The notes under the pieces were generated by a model that was not told the DNA's origin, made no database searches, and worked only from the letters and a program-made list of their open reading frames with translations. Shown piece after piece: positions 7,591-15,893 of a DNA stretch of 38,219 bases (positions within the stretch are counted from its first letter, which is position 1; each line of letters starts with the position of its first letter). The DNA lies in NCBI GenBank assembly GCA_900548895.1, contig URLZ01000022.1, forward strand, positions 1 through 38,219, written 5' to 3'. Source of the DNA: an uncultured Akkermansia sp. (lineage in GTDB: Bacteria > Verrucomicrobiota > Verrucomicrobiia > Verrucomicrobiales > Akkermansiaceae). The position numbers and the translations under genes are program-made.

Positions 7591-9525
7591 TCAGTTGTCG
7601 GGGAAGAAGGTGTTGAGGTTGTTGAAGCGCAGGGCCGGGGGGATGTCGAGGTCATCGCTGTCGAGGCCGCGGCCTTCGGCGCTCTCGCGCGGGTGCCCGT
7701 CGCGGAAGAGGCGGCGGCCCTGAGTCGGCGGCGGGGCGTCGTCATGCGGCTCGGACTCGCTCATGAGTTCTCCCTGACGCAGAGAGGAGGCCGAGCCGGC
7801 GGGGCGCTCGCCGAAGCGCTCATCGATTCTCTCGTTGAGGCGCTCATCGATGCGGGTGCCGCTCAGCGGTGTCTCGGGGGAGCTCTGGGGGCGGCGGTGC
7901 TCGGCGGCCTCGCGGCTAAAGCGCGGGGCGCGGTCGCTGCCGACGTCAAAGAGGCTCTCGGGCTCTTCATCGGCGGGGCCGTCGTCGAGCACCGAGGGGG
8001 CGGCTGCCGGGCGGGGGAAGCGCTCGGGCGCCTCGCTGTCGTCGATGACGTGCCAGGGTTCGCGGGCACGCTCGTCGTGAGCGTCGCTGTACTCGGGCTC
8101 CTCGGGCTCGAGCAGGGGCTCGCCTCGGTGCAGAGAGGGCTCCTCCTGCGGGGCGTAGGGGGCTGTGGGACGGGGCTCCGGGGCGGCCGCTCGGGCGCCG
8201 AGACGGGCGCCTGCGCCGCTCTCGCGGTCGGCGCGGGCGGGCTCGCCCTGCGCGGCGCGGTCGCGGGTGTCGGTGCCGAGGGAGCCGTGGGAAGTGTTGG
8301 CGGGGGCTTGGGCTGCCGGGGTGTGGGCGGGGGCTGCGCCGGCCGCCGATCGGCCGCTGCCCTCGGTGCGGGCGGTATCGCGGGGCTCGGTGTTGCGGGG
8401 CTTGACGTCTGCCGCGGCGTTGAGGACGTCGTCGGCTCCCTCAGCGCCCTCGCCGGCTTCGCTGGTGCCGTCGCTTTCCTCGTCGCCGTCTGCGTTGGCG
8501 CCGTCGTCGGGCTTCTGGTCCGGGGCCGGAACGGGGGGATTTTCAATGGCCTGCCGGAGCTCTTCGCCGTTGATGGAGGCGATGAGCGTCATGCGCATTT
8601 CATCGCCGAGGTGGGGCTTGACGGAGGTGCCGAAGTAGAGGGTGACGTCGTCGTCGGCCAGGGCCTGGCGCACGGTCTCCATGGCGGTGCGGACTTCGGT
8701 CAGCGACATGTTGTCGCCGCCGGCGACGTGCGCGATGACGCAGCGCGAGTAGCGGATGGCGTTGTGGAAGGCGAGCAGGGGCGATTGCAGGGCGGCGCGG
8801 GCGGCGCTTTCGGCGCGGTTGGCGCCGTAGCCGCTGCCCGAGCCGAAGAGGCAGCGCGAGTCGCTGTTCTCCAGCGCGGTGGCCAGTTCGTCGAGCCCGA
8901 GGTTGATGAGGCCGGGCGAGGAGGCGAGCATGGGCACGGAGGCGGTGGCTTTGGCCAGCAGGCGGTTGACTTCTTCAAAGACGGCCCGGGCGCCGGAGCG
9001 CCCGCGGAAGAGGTCTTCCATGTAGTCGTTTTCAAAGCAGTAGACGATGTCGGAGAGCTGGGAGACGTCTTCGAGGGCGGCGTCGGCCTGCGCGCGGCGC
9101 CGGCGGCCTTCGAAGGCGAAGGGCATGACGGCGACGGTGACAAGGAAGAGGCCTTCGTCTTTGGCGAGGCGCGCGAGCATGGGGGCGGCGCCGGAGCCCG
9201 TGCCGCCGCCGAGGCCGACGACCATCACGAGCAGGCGCGCGCCGCGGATGAGGCGGCGGATCTCGCCCTCGCTTTCCGCGGTGGCGCGGCGGCCGACTTC
9301 GGGGTCACCGCCGGAGCCGAGGCCGTGGTTGAGCCCGGCGCCGAGTTGCAGGAATTCGACGTTGCCGCTGTTTTGCCCGACGCGTTCGTCGAGGGACATG
9401 GTGCAGAGGCGCACGTTGGCGGCGCTGGAGCCGCCGAAGCACTGGAGGATGTTGGCGCCGGCGCCGCCGATGCCGACGATGACGATGCGGTCATCTTGCC
9501 GGATGCTGGTTTGATAGGGGAGCAT
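7591..9525 (-). CDS. ftsZ: cell division GTPase FtsZ, divergent, with long C-terminal tail
   Basis: 644 residues, against about 350-400 usual. FtsZ polymerises with GTP into the division ring. Seen: VGIGGAGANI (17-26), the tubulin signature GGGTGSG (106-112), MPFAFEGRRR (134-143) and ND in ENDYM. Odd: the T7 loop, NVDFAD in E. coli, reads NLGLDE (208-213), so the two catalytic aspartates appear replaced by Gly and Glu, with an extra Asp between. The position of E. coli Asp187 (guanine contact) aligns with Asn, as in tubulin. From about residue 330 a linker of nearly 300 residues rich in Ala, Pro, Glu, Asp and Arg ends in DLDIPPALRFNN, a recognisable FtsA-binding peptide. The gene follows ftsA after 133 bases. 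Confidence 0.95.
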   Translation of the reverse strand: MLPYQTSIRQDDRIVIVGIGGAGANILQCFGGSSAANVRLCTMSLDERVGQNSGNVEFLQLGAGLNHGLGSGGDPEVGRRATAESEGEIRRLIRGARLLVMVVGLGGGTGSGAAPMLARLAKDEGLFLVTVAVMPFAFEGRRRRAQADAALEDVSQLSDIVYCFENDYMEDLFRGRSGARAVFEEVNRLLAKATASVPMLASSPGLINLGLDELATALENSDSRCLFGSGSGYGANRAESAARAALQSPLLAFHNAIRYSRCVIAHVAGGDNMSLTEVRTAMETVRQALADDDVTLYFGTSVKPHLGDEMRMTLIASINGEELRQAIENPPVPAPDQKPDDGANADGDEESDGTSEAGEGAEGADDVLNAAADVKPRNTEPRDTARTEGSGRSAAGAAPAHTPAAQAPANTSHGSLGTDTRDRAAQGEPARADRESGAGARLGARAAAPEPRPTAPYAPQEEPSLHRGEPLLEPEEPEYSDAHDERAREPWHVIDDSEAPERFPRPAAAPSVLDDGPADEEPESLFDVGSDRAPRFSREAAEHRRPQSSPETPLSGTRIDERLNERIDERFGERPAGSASSLRQGELMSESEPHDDAPPPTQGRRLFRDGHPRESAEGRGLDSDDLDIPPALRFNNLNTFFPDN

Positions 9526-9658
9526 GGTGTGTGTTGCGTCTGGCTGGGTGGGTGAGGGAGGGGCCGGAGTTCAGGCGCGCGGCAGGCGCGCTGCGGCGCG
9601 GGTGATGCGGGTGATGCGGACTCGGGGTGCTGCGGGCCTTCGCCTGCGCTCCTCGGGC

Positions 9659-10867
9659 TCAGCTGCCGAAGCCGAAAAACTGCTTGAGGCGGCCGAAGAA
9701 GCCGATGTTCTGCTCGCGCTCTTCCTCGAGGCGCTGGGCGTAGCGGATGAGGCCGATGGAGGTGCAGTAGCGCGGATCCGCCTGATAGGAGTGCGGCTGC
9801 GTGGGGTCGAGGGGCGGGGGCTGAAAGACCTCGGTGCCGAAGATGTACTCCGCGAGGCCGTCGAGGCCGCGCATCATGCTGGTGCCGCCGGTGAGGTAGA
9901 CGGAGAGGGCGCGCTTTTGCAGCAGCTCGCGCGGAATCTGGTCGCGCACGCGCAGCAGGGTGTCAGCGAGGCGATCGCGGATGATCTTGTTGAGCACGCC
10001 GCGCTCGATGCTCACGTCGTGCAGGCCGTTCTCGCTGCGGTAGTGGGCGAGGGTGTGATCCTTGATGCCGCCCCAGGCGTTGCCCTCGGTGCACTTGAGT
10101 TTCTCCGCGGCCTTCATCGAGAAGCGCGGCATGAGCTTGACGATGTCCTGATTGATGGTGTTGCCGCCGACGGGGACGCAGCCGACGCAGACGATCTCGC
10201 CGTCTTTGTAGCAGACGAAGTCCGAGGTGCCGCCGCCGATGTCGATGAGCAGGGCGCCGTCCTGCTTCTGCGCGCGAGAGAGCACCATCTGCGCGGTGGC
10301 CAGCGGTGCAAAGACGATGTTGGTGACCTCCAGCGGGACGCTGCGCACGCAGAGCAGCGAGTTTTGCAGGCGCGTGCTGATGCCGTGCACGATGTGGCAG
10401 TTGATGTCGATGGTGCGCCCGGCGAGGCCGATGGGGTTGCTGATTTGGTGGCGCCCGTCGATGGAGTAGTTGCCCTCTTCGCGGTTGATGATGAAGCGAT
10501 CGGCGGCGACTTCGAGGTGGCGCGCCTTCTCCAGCGCCTTGGCGGCGAACTCTTCGTCGATGATGTTCTCGTTGTCGGGCAGGCGGAAGGAGCCGGTGTT
10601 GCTCTCGCCGATGATGTGGTCGCCGGTGACGGAGAGGATGACGGAGAGGATGTCGACTTCGGCCTCGTCCTGCGCGGCCTGCCATGCGTCGCAGATGCAC
10701 TGCCGCGCCATGTTGCCGTCGACGATTTCTCCCTTGCGCACGCCGGCACTGGGCACTTCGCCGACGGTCAGGATGGTCGTGGAGGCATCGGGCTTGACTT
10801 CACCGACGACCATGCAGGTCTTGGAGGTGCCGATCTCGAGCCCGGCGAGGATTTTGTTGCGGAACAT
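9659..10867 (-). CDS. ftsA: cell division protein FtsA
   Basis: 402 residues. FtsA is the actin-like ATPase that tethers FtsZ to the inner membrane. Seen: phosphate-1 motif LAGLEIGTSKTCMVVGE (8-24), the SHS2/1C region around 85-165, phosphate-2 LLIDIGGGTSDF (about 207-218), adenosine motif VYLTGGTSMMRGLDGLAE, and a C-terminal amphipathic helix GFFGRLKQFFGF as membrane anchor. It lies directly upstream of ftsZ. No ftsQ or ddl is found upstream; a 271-base gap and an unrelated lipoprotein gene follow instead, so the usual division cluster is broken here. Confidence 0.96.
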   Translation of the reverse strand: MFRNKILAGLEIGTSKTCMVVGEVKPDASTTILTVGEVPSAGVRKGEIVDGNMARQCICDAWQAAQDEAEVDILSVILSVTGDHIIGESNTGSFRLPDNENIIDEEFAAKALEKARHLEVAADRFIINREEGNYSIDGRHQISNPIGLAGRTIDINCHIVHGISTRLQNSLLCVRSVPLEVTNIVFAPLATAQMVLSRAQKQDGALLIDIGGGTSDFVCYKDGEIVCVGCVPVGGNTINQDIVKLMPRFSMKAAEKLKCTEGNAWGGIKDHTLAHYRSENGLHDVSIERGVLNKIIRDRLADTLLRVRDQIPRELLQKRALSVYLTGGTSMMRGLDGLAEYIFGTEVFQPPPLDPTQPHSYQADPRYCTSIGLIRYAQRLEEEREQNIGFFGRLKQFFGFGS

Positions 10868-11138
10868 GGGGTGAGTTGCGTTGCGGTTGTGCGGGTGAAA
10901 GGCGGAGCGGGAAGGTGCGGAAGGGGGGGGAGGAGACGGAGGCCGGAGGCGGCAACGGGTTGAGGAAGGGGGAGGAGCCGAACGTTCAGGGGGCGATGTC
11001 CGCGCGGTCGGAGGTGAAGCGGTGGAGAGGCTTGGGGCTGTGGCGGGGGTGGAGGAGAGGGAGATGAGCCGAATCCGGCGGGTGGGCGAGCGGCACTCCC
11101 GCCGCGCTCCGGCGCAATCTCAGCGTGTGGGGAGTGCC
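10868..11138. other. 271-base gap upstream of ftsA
   Basis: The stretch is purine- and G-rich on the plus strand (runs such as GGAAGGGGGGGGAGG). I see no gene. A promoter for ftsA must lie here or further up, but none with good boxes is visible. Confidence 0.6.
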
Positions 11139-11657
11139 TCAGCGGCTGTACTGCTTGACTTGCTCGACCGTGGGCATGATGCCCGGCATGAGGGTGACGT
11201 AGCCAGGGAGGTACTGCTCGGAGGGCTTGAAGAGGAAGCCGGGCTCTTTGCTGCGCAGCTTGAAGGAGGTCGGGCGGAAGAGGGGCAGAATCTGGTTGCT
11301 GTTCGGGTCGTAGGCCTTTTCATCGAGATACGAGCCGGTGATGTAGTACTCGTAGTTGTTGTCGAAGCTGTAGGTGGCCTTGGGGTGCGGGTATTCCCAG
11401 CCGCGGTCGGGCGTGTGCGTGACGCTCTCGTCCATCATCACGAGCTTGGCCTCGCGCCAGCTCTTCCCCGCCGGGCGAACGTAGCCCCAGAAGCGCGTGT
11501 TGGGCAGGTAGTAGCGGCGGCCGACATAATAGTCGCCCGGGGTTTCGCGGGCGATGTCCGCCTCGCGCTCGGCAATGGCTCGGCAGTCTGAGCGCAGGCT
11601 GTTGCACTGGGTGAGGCTGAGCACGGTCAGCGCGGCGATGAAAAGTCGTTTGATCAT
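11139..11657 (-). CDS. hypothetical secreted or lipoprotein-like protein
   Basis: 172 residues. It begins with a signal sequence (MIKRLFIAALTVLSLTQC). Cys18 could be lipidated, though Gln just before it is unusual in a lipobox. The rest is rich in Tyr and aromatics (YYVGRRYYLPN, SFDNNYEYYITGSYLDEKAYDP), suggesting a small beta-rich domain. I do not recognise the family. It has its own strong promoter placed so that the mRNA would carry only about 5 leader bases. It is not obviously linked to the efflux operon upstream or to ftsAZ. Confidence 0.75.
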   Translation of the reverse strand: MIKRLFIAALTVLSLTQCNSLRSDCRAIAEREADIARETPGDYYVGRRYYLPNTRFWGYVRPAGKSWREAKLVMMDESVTHTPDRGWEYPHPKATYSFDNNYEYYITGSYLDEKAYDPNSNQILPLFRPTSFKLRSKEPGFLFKPSEQYLPGYVTLMPGIMPTVEQVKQYSR

Positions 11658-11668
11658 GAACGCCTGTC

Positions 11669-11697
11669 TTTCTACTCCATTGCTCGGCTCAGGTCAA
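11669..11697 (-). promoter_or_regulatory. promoter of the small lipoprotein-like gene
   Basis: TTGACC (11692-11697), 17-bp spacer, TAGAAA (11669-11674). The -10 ends 11 bases before the ATG at 11657, predicting a nearly leaderless transcript. Confidence 0.78.
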
Positions 11698-11699
11698 GC

Positions 11700-12129
11700 A
11701 AATTCAGCAGGCGGGAGCTAGGCCCGAAGCGGGCAACCCCCACTGAGATTCAGGAGTCCTTTCGGTGGGCACTCGGAGGGCTTTCGCTGCCGGGCGCGGC
11801 GCGGATGGGCTCCGGGAGCGGCTGAGATCGTCCCGGGCTGCTGGCGGCCCGAGGACAGCCCCGTGACGGCCTGCGGGCAACCCGCGGATCACCCGCGAAA
11901 CGCCCGTGGTCAAGACCTCCGATGGCCGCAGACCGCCCTTTGTCGCCCCTCAGGCGGCGCTCCGGCGAGAGGTGATGCCGCGTCCGGGCCGAGCCGCGGC
12001 CCGGCGAAGTCTCGTCGGCAGGCCGGGCCGCAAGCCGAAGGCGAGGGGGGCAGGCCGCAGGCTGATGTCGAAGGGGGGCAGGCCGCAGGCTGAGGGCGAG
12101 TGGGGTCGCGCGGCGGCTGAAGCCCGGGC
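11700..12129. other. gene-free GC-rich stretch with degenerate direct repeats
   Basis: About 430 bases downstream of the outer-membrane channel gene. Between about 12017 and 12104 a unit of about 28 bp beginning GGCAGGCCG occurs three times in degenerate form; two copies share GGCAGGCCGCAGGCTGA. No convincing gene or terminator is seen. Confidence 0.5.
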
Positions 12130-13569
12130 TCAGGGCGCCGGCGTGGGGGCGGAGTAATTGACTCGCGGGATGTCGCGCTTCTCGTCGAGGATGCGGCGAT
12201 CGTCCCAGCCGCCGCCGAGGGCCGAGCAGAGGCGGGCGAGCGTCTTGCGGATCTCCTGACGGGTGGAGATGATGTTGAGCTCCGAGCTCAACCACGAGCG
12301 CTCGGCGGTGGCGACGTTGAGGAAGTCCGTGTTGCCGACCTCGTAGAGGCGCTCGGAGATCTCGGCGGCGCGCTTGTTGGCGTCGGCCGCGGCGATGTAT
12401 TCCGGCAACTGGTTGACGAGCTGGGCGTAGGTGATGAGGCAGTCCTCCACCTCGGCGAAGGCGGCCAGCACCGTCTTGCGGTACGACTGGGCCGAGGAGC
12501 TGGTGCTCAGCTTGGCTTGCAGCACGTTTTCATTGAGGCTCGTGCGGTTGAGCAGGGTGGTGGCGGCCGAGGCCGCGAGGCTCCAGCCGGCGCTGCGGAA
12601 GAAGTCGGCGAAGTCACTGCTTGAGCCGGCGCTGGTGCTGCCGGTCAGCGAGATGTTCGGGAAGAGGTTGGCCACCTCGACGCCAATGCCGGCGACCTCA
12701 GCGTGCAGGGAGTATTCAGCGCTGATGATGTCCGGGCGGCGGCGCAGCAGGTCGGAGGGCAGGCCCGTGGGCACGCGCGGGATGAGGTTGTAGACCGAGG
12801 GGGAGGGAAGCGTGAGCTTGATCTGATCAACCGTGGTGCCGAGGTAGGTGGCCAGCGCGTTGCGGCAGCTTTCGATCTGGGCGCGCAGCGCGGGGATCTG
12901 CGCGCGGGTGGCGGCGATGGTGGCCTGGGACTGGGCGAGCGCCAGCCCGGTGTCCATGCCGCTGCGCGCGCGCTCTTCGGTGCGGCGGTGGGTGCGCTCC
13001 TGATAGGCGAGCTGCTCTTCGGCGACGCGCAGGCTCTCGCAGGCGGAGATCCAGTCAAAGTAGGTGGTGGCGACGCTGCTGGCCAGCGCGACGCGGCTCG
13101 CGGCGGCTGCGGCGTAGTCCGAGTGCAGCAGGGCGACCGCGGCTTCGATGCTGCGGCGGGTCTTGCCCCAGACGTCGGGGGACCAGGAGGCGGAGAGCGC
13201 ACCGGTCCACTTGCCGTGCGCGGTCGAGTTCTCAAAGCTGCCGCTGTTGCTGCCGCCGGCGCTGATGCCCAGCGACGGGAAGAGGTCGCTGCGGGTGCTG
13301 CGCAGGGCGGACTCGCCCTTGAGGATGTTGAGCAGGGCCGTGATCTCATCCGGGTTGTTGCGGAAGGCCGTGGTGATGAGGTCGTTGAGCTGGGGGTCGC
13401 CGAAGCTCTCCCACCAGCGCGTCAGAGATGTTTCATCGCTGGCGGGGGGCATGTCATTGACCCAGGTGACGGGCAGACGGACGTCTTGCACGCCTTTGTA
13501 GTCCGGCCCGACGAGGCAGGAGCTGCTCAGCAGAGCGATGAGGGTGAGGCAGATGGCGGAGCGTTTCAT
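12130..13569 (-). CDS. outer-membrane efflux lipoprotein (TolC/NodT family)
   Basis: 479 residues. The lipoprotein signal MKRSAICLTLIALLSSSC is followed by LVGPDYKG, typical of NodT-type channels (OprM/CusC relatives). Two repeated halves of long alpha-helical hairpins follow (about 60-260 and 270-460), with the family motif RRRPDIISAEYSLHAEVAGIGVEVANLFPNISLTG. The trimer would form the outer-membrane and periplasmic exit duct for substrates pumped by the MacAB-like genes upstream. It is the last gene of the operon, 246 bases after the permease; that spacer holds tandem repeats. Confidence 0.93.
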   Translation of the reverse strand: MKRSAICLTLIALLSSSCLVGPDYKGVQDVRLPVTWVNDMPPASDETSLTRWWESFGDPQLNDLITTAFRNNPDEITALLNILKGESALRSTRSDLFPSLGISAGGSNSGSFENSTAHGKWTGALSASWSPDVWGKTRRSIEAAVALLHSDYAAAAASRVALASSVATTYFDWISACESLRVAEEQLAYQERTHRRTEERARSGMDTGLALAQSQATIAATRAQIPALRAQIESCRNALATYLGTTVDQIKLTLPSPSVYNLIPRVPTGLPSDLLRRRPDIISAEYSLHAEVAGIGVEVANLFPNISLTGSTSAGSSSDFADFFRSAGWSLAASAATTLLNRTSLNENVLQAKLSTSSSAQSYRKTVLAAFAEVEDCLITYAQLVNQLPEYIAAADANKRAAEISERLYEVGNTDFLNVATAERSWLSSELNIISTRQEIRKTLARLCSALGGGWDDRRILDEKRDIPRVNYSAPTPAP

Positions 13570-13612
13570 GGCGGAACGAGTGGGGGGTGGACAAAGAGAT
13601 GCGCTGGAGATC

Positions 13613-13687
13613 GCGGCAGGTGAGGAAGCGGCGGGCGCGGAAGCGGCAGGTGAGGAAGCGGCAGGTGAGGAAGCGGCAGGTGAGGAA
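13613..13687. repeat. 15-bp tandem repeat between permease and channel genes
   Basis: Five consecutive 15-bp units. Four are identical (GCGGCAGGTGAGGAA, starting 13613, 13643, 13658, 13673) and the one at 13628 is a variant; a degenerate sixth follows. The array lies 44 bases upstream of the tolC-like start. Confidence 0.95.
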
Positions 13688-13735
13688 GCGGATGGCGGGG
13701 ATGCGAACGATGGGGATGATTCGAAGGATTTGAAC

Positions 13736-13780
13736 GATTCGGATGATTCGGATGATTCGGATGATTCGGATGATTCGGAG
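13736..13780. repeat. 9-bp tandem repeat (GATTCGGAT)
   Basis: Five head-to-tail 9-bp units; the last differs by one base. It follows the 15-bp array in the same spacer. Neighbouring sequence (about 13700-13735) looks like decayed copies. Confidence 0.95.
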
Positions 13781-13815
13781 AAGGCCGGGGCTCGTGAGGT
13801 TGCCGGCGGGCGGCT

Positions 13816-15189
13816 TTACTCGTGGTGGAGGGCGTCGATGGGGTCGAGCTTCGAGGCCTTGTAGGCGGGGTACCAGCCGAAGACGATGCCGATGACGGCC
13901 GAGACGCTCACGGCCAGCAGCATGGCGGCGGGTGAGGATTCGACGGGCAGGCCCGTCTTGGCGGCGACGATGAGCGAGATGGTGCGCCCGAGGGCGATGC
14001 CGAGGATGCCGCCGGTGAGGCAGAGCAGGACGGCTTCGAGCAGGAACTGCCACATGATGTCGCGCGGGCGGGCGCCCACGGCCATGCGCAGGCCGATTTC
14101 GCGCGTGCGCTCGGTGACGGAGACCATCATGATGTTCATGATGCCGACGCCGCCGACGACGAGCGAGATCATGGCCACGGCGATGAGCAGCGTGCTCATG
14201 GTGTCGGCCGTTGAGGTGACCATCTTGGTGAACTGGGCGCGGTCGCGCAGGTTGAAGTCATCGAGCACGCCGGGCTCCAGGCGGTGCTGGCGGCGCAGCA
14301 CAACGGCCATGTCGTCCATAGTCTGCGGGATGGTCTTGACGTCGCGCACCTTGACGCTGACGAAGTCCACAGTGACCGTGCGCAGGGGGTGCGGGGCGCT
14401 GGTGTAGGGCTGCAGGTCGTTGCCGGTGCCGGGGTAAAAGTCCACGGCGCTCGTGGAGAAGGTGCCGGTGGAGGAGACGCTGCTGCTGTTGGCCGCGCCG
14501 CCCTTGCTGATGGTCGCCTCGTTGCTGGCGCCTTTGAGGCGCGTGCGGATGCTCGACCAGGGCAGGATGATGCAGTCGTCCTTGTCATTGCCGCCCATGT
14601 CCGCACCCTTCGTGGCGAGCACGCCGATGACGGTGAACATGACGTCCTTGATGCGGATGTCCTGCCCGATGGGGTCCTGCCCGTCGAAGAGCTCGCGGGC
14701 GATGGTGCTGCCGATGAGGCAGACGCGCGCGGATTTCTCCACGTGCTCCTTGGTGAAGGCGGTGCCGGAGGCCACTTCCCAGCCCTCGATGTCGAGGTAG
14801 TTCTCGTTGCCGCCCATGATGGAGTTGGGGTTCCAGTTTTTGTTGCCCACGATGACTTGGGCACTGGCGCGCACGACGGGGGTGGCCGTCAGCACGGTGT
14901 CGCTGCACTCCTTCATGATGGCGTCGGCATCCTCGGCGTAGATGGAGGCGCGGGTGTTCATGCCGCCGCTCACGCCGGCGGTGCGCGTCGAGGCGCTGAA
15001 GACGTTGATGACGTCCGCGCCGAGGCCGGCCATCTGGTCGGCGATCTGTTTTTTGGAGCCGTTGCCGATCTCCATGATGGCGACGACGGCGGCGATGCCG
15101 ATGACGATGCCGAGCACGGTGAGCATGGCTCGCATCGGGTTGCGGATGAGCGCGTTGATGCAGGTGAGCAGCAGGGGGCCGAACTTCAT
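13816..15189 (-). CDS. macB: MacB-type ABC transporter permease
   Basis: 457 residues. An N-terminal helix (about 20-42, AMLTVLGIVIGIAAVVAIMEIGNG) precedes a large periplasmic domain (about 45-330), then three helices near the C-terminus with MMVSVTERTREIGLRMAVGA, the FtsX/MacB signature. Unlike E. coli MacB the ATPase is a separate gene, the common split form. The periplasmic domain has a Ser/Thr/Gly-rich stretch (GGAANSSSVSSTGTFSTS). As a dimer it drives a mechanotransmission pump, exporting peptides, lipids or drugs from the periplasm. Its ATG overlaps the ATPase stop (ATGA), so the two are translationally coupled. Confidence 0.95.
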   Translation of the reverse strand: MKFGPLLLTCINALIRNPMRAMLTVLGIVIGIAAVVAIMEIGNGSKKQIADQMAGLGADVINVFSASTRTAGVSGGMNTRASIYAEDADAIMKECSDTVLTATPVVRASAQVIVGNKNWNPNSIMGGNENYLDIEGWEVASGTAFTKEHVEKSARVCLIGSTIARELFDGQDPIGQDIRIKDVMFTVIGVLATKGADMGGNDKDDCIILPWSSIRTRLKGASNEATISKGGAANSSSVSSTGTFSTSAVDFYPGTGNDLQPYTSAPHPLRTVTVDFVSVKVRDVKTIPQTMDDMAVVLRRQHRLEPGVLDDFNLRDRAQFTKMVTSTADTMSTLLIAVAMISLVVGGVGIMNIMMVSVTERTREIGLRMAVGARPRDIMWQFLLEAVLLCLTGGILGIALGRTISLIVAAKTGLPVESSPAAMLLAVSVSAVIGIVFGWYPAYKASKLDPIDALHHE

Positions 15190-15893
15190 TTCTGCAGGGT
15201 GGCTGATAGTTCTTCAGAGACGCCTTCGAGGATGAGGCCGTCGCTCATGTTGATGGCGCGGTCGGTGAAGGCGGCGGTCTTGGGGTCGTGCGTGACGATG
15301 ATGACGGTGAGACCCTTGCGGCGGTTGAGCTCGCGGAACATGTTCATGACTTCGACCGAGGTGGTGGAGTCGAGGTTGCCGGTGGGCTCGTCGGCGAGCA
15401 GGATGCCCGGGTTGTTGATGAGGGAGCGCGCGATGGCGACGCGCTGCTGCTGGCCGCCGGAGAGCTGCGCGGGGGTGTGGTGCATGCGCTCTTCGAGGCC
15501 GACGAGGCGGATGAGCTCGAGCGCGCGGCGGCGGATCTCGGCGTTGGGCAGCGCCGGGTGGTGGTAGGCCGCCGGCATCATGACGTTCTCGAGTGCCGAG
15601 GTGCGCGGCAGCAGGTTGAAGTTCTGAAAGACGAAGCCGATGCGGTCGTTGCGCAGGCGGGCGCGCTGGTCGGCGTTGAGCCCGGCGACGTTGCGGCCGT
15701 CAATCCAGTACTCGCCGCCGCTGGGGTGATCCAGGCAGCCGAGAATGTTCATCAGGGTGGACTTGCCTGAGCCCGAGGCGCCCGTCAGCGAGACGAACTC
15801 CCCGTCCTCGATTTTCAGCGAGATGCCTTTGAGCACGGGCAGGTCGATTTCGCCCAGGTGGTAGACCTTGGTGATGTTTTTGAGTTCGATCAC
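15186..15893 (-). CDS. MacB-type ABC transporter ATPase
   Basis: 235 residues, the normal size for a LolD/MacB-type ATPase. The start is taken as GTG at 15893 (MIELKNITKVYHLGEID), because the frame upstream is repeat-rich and non-conserved. Seen: Walker A GASGSGKST, Q-loop FVFQNFNLLPRTSALENVMMPA, signature LSGGQQQRVAIARS, Walker B ILLADEPTGNLD, and the switch His in IIVTHDPKTA. It powers the permease encoded next to it, whose start overlaps this stop by 4 bases. Confidence 0.95.
   Translation of the reverse strand: MIELKNITKVYHLGEIDLPVLKGISLKIEDGEFVSLTGASGSGKSTLMNILGCLDHPSGGEYWIDGRNVAGLNADQRARLRNDRIGFVFQNFNLLPRTSALENVMMPAAYHHPALPNAEIRRRALELIRLVGLEERMHHTPAQLSGGQQQRVAIARSLINNPGILLADEPTGNLDSTTSVEVMNMFRELNRRKGLTVIIVTHDPKTAAFTDRAINMSDGLILEGVSEELSATLQK

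Noticed and set aside
7693..9555. 620-codon open frame on the plus strand
   Set aside because: Antisense to ftsZ, Gly/Ala/Val-rich with no motif.
11750..12295. 181-codon frame downstream of the tolC-like gene on the minus strand
   Set aside because: It overlaps the end of that gene in another frame, is Pro/Arg-rich and has no motif; it reflects the repeat-rich spacer.
13538..13864. Plus-strand frame with AAGEE and DDS peptide repeats
   Set aside because: This is the translation of the two minisatellites between operon genes; the ends overlap real genes antisense.
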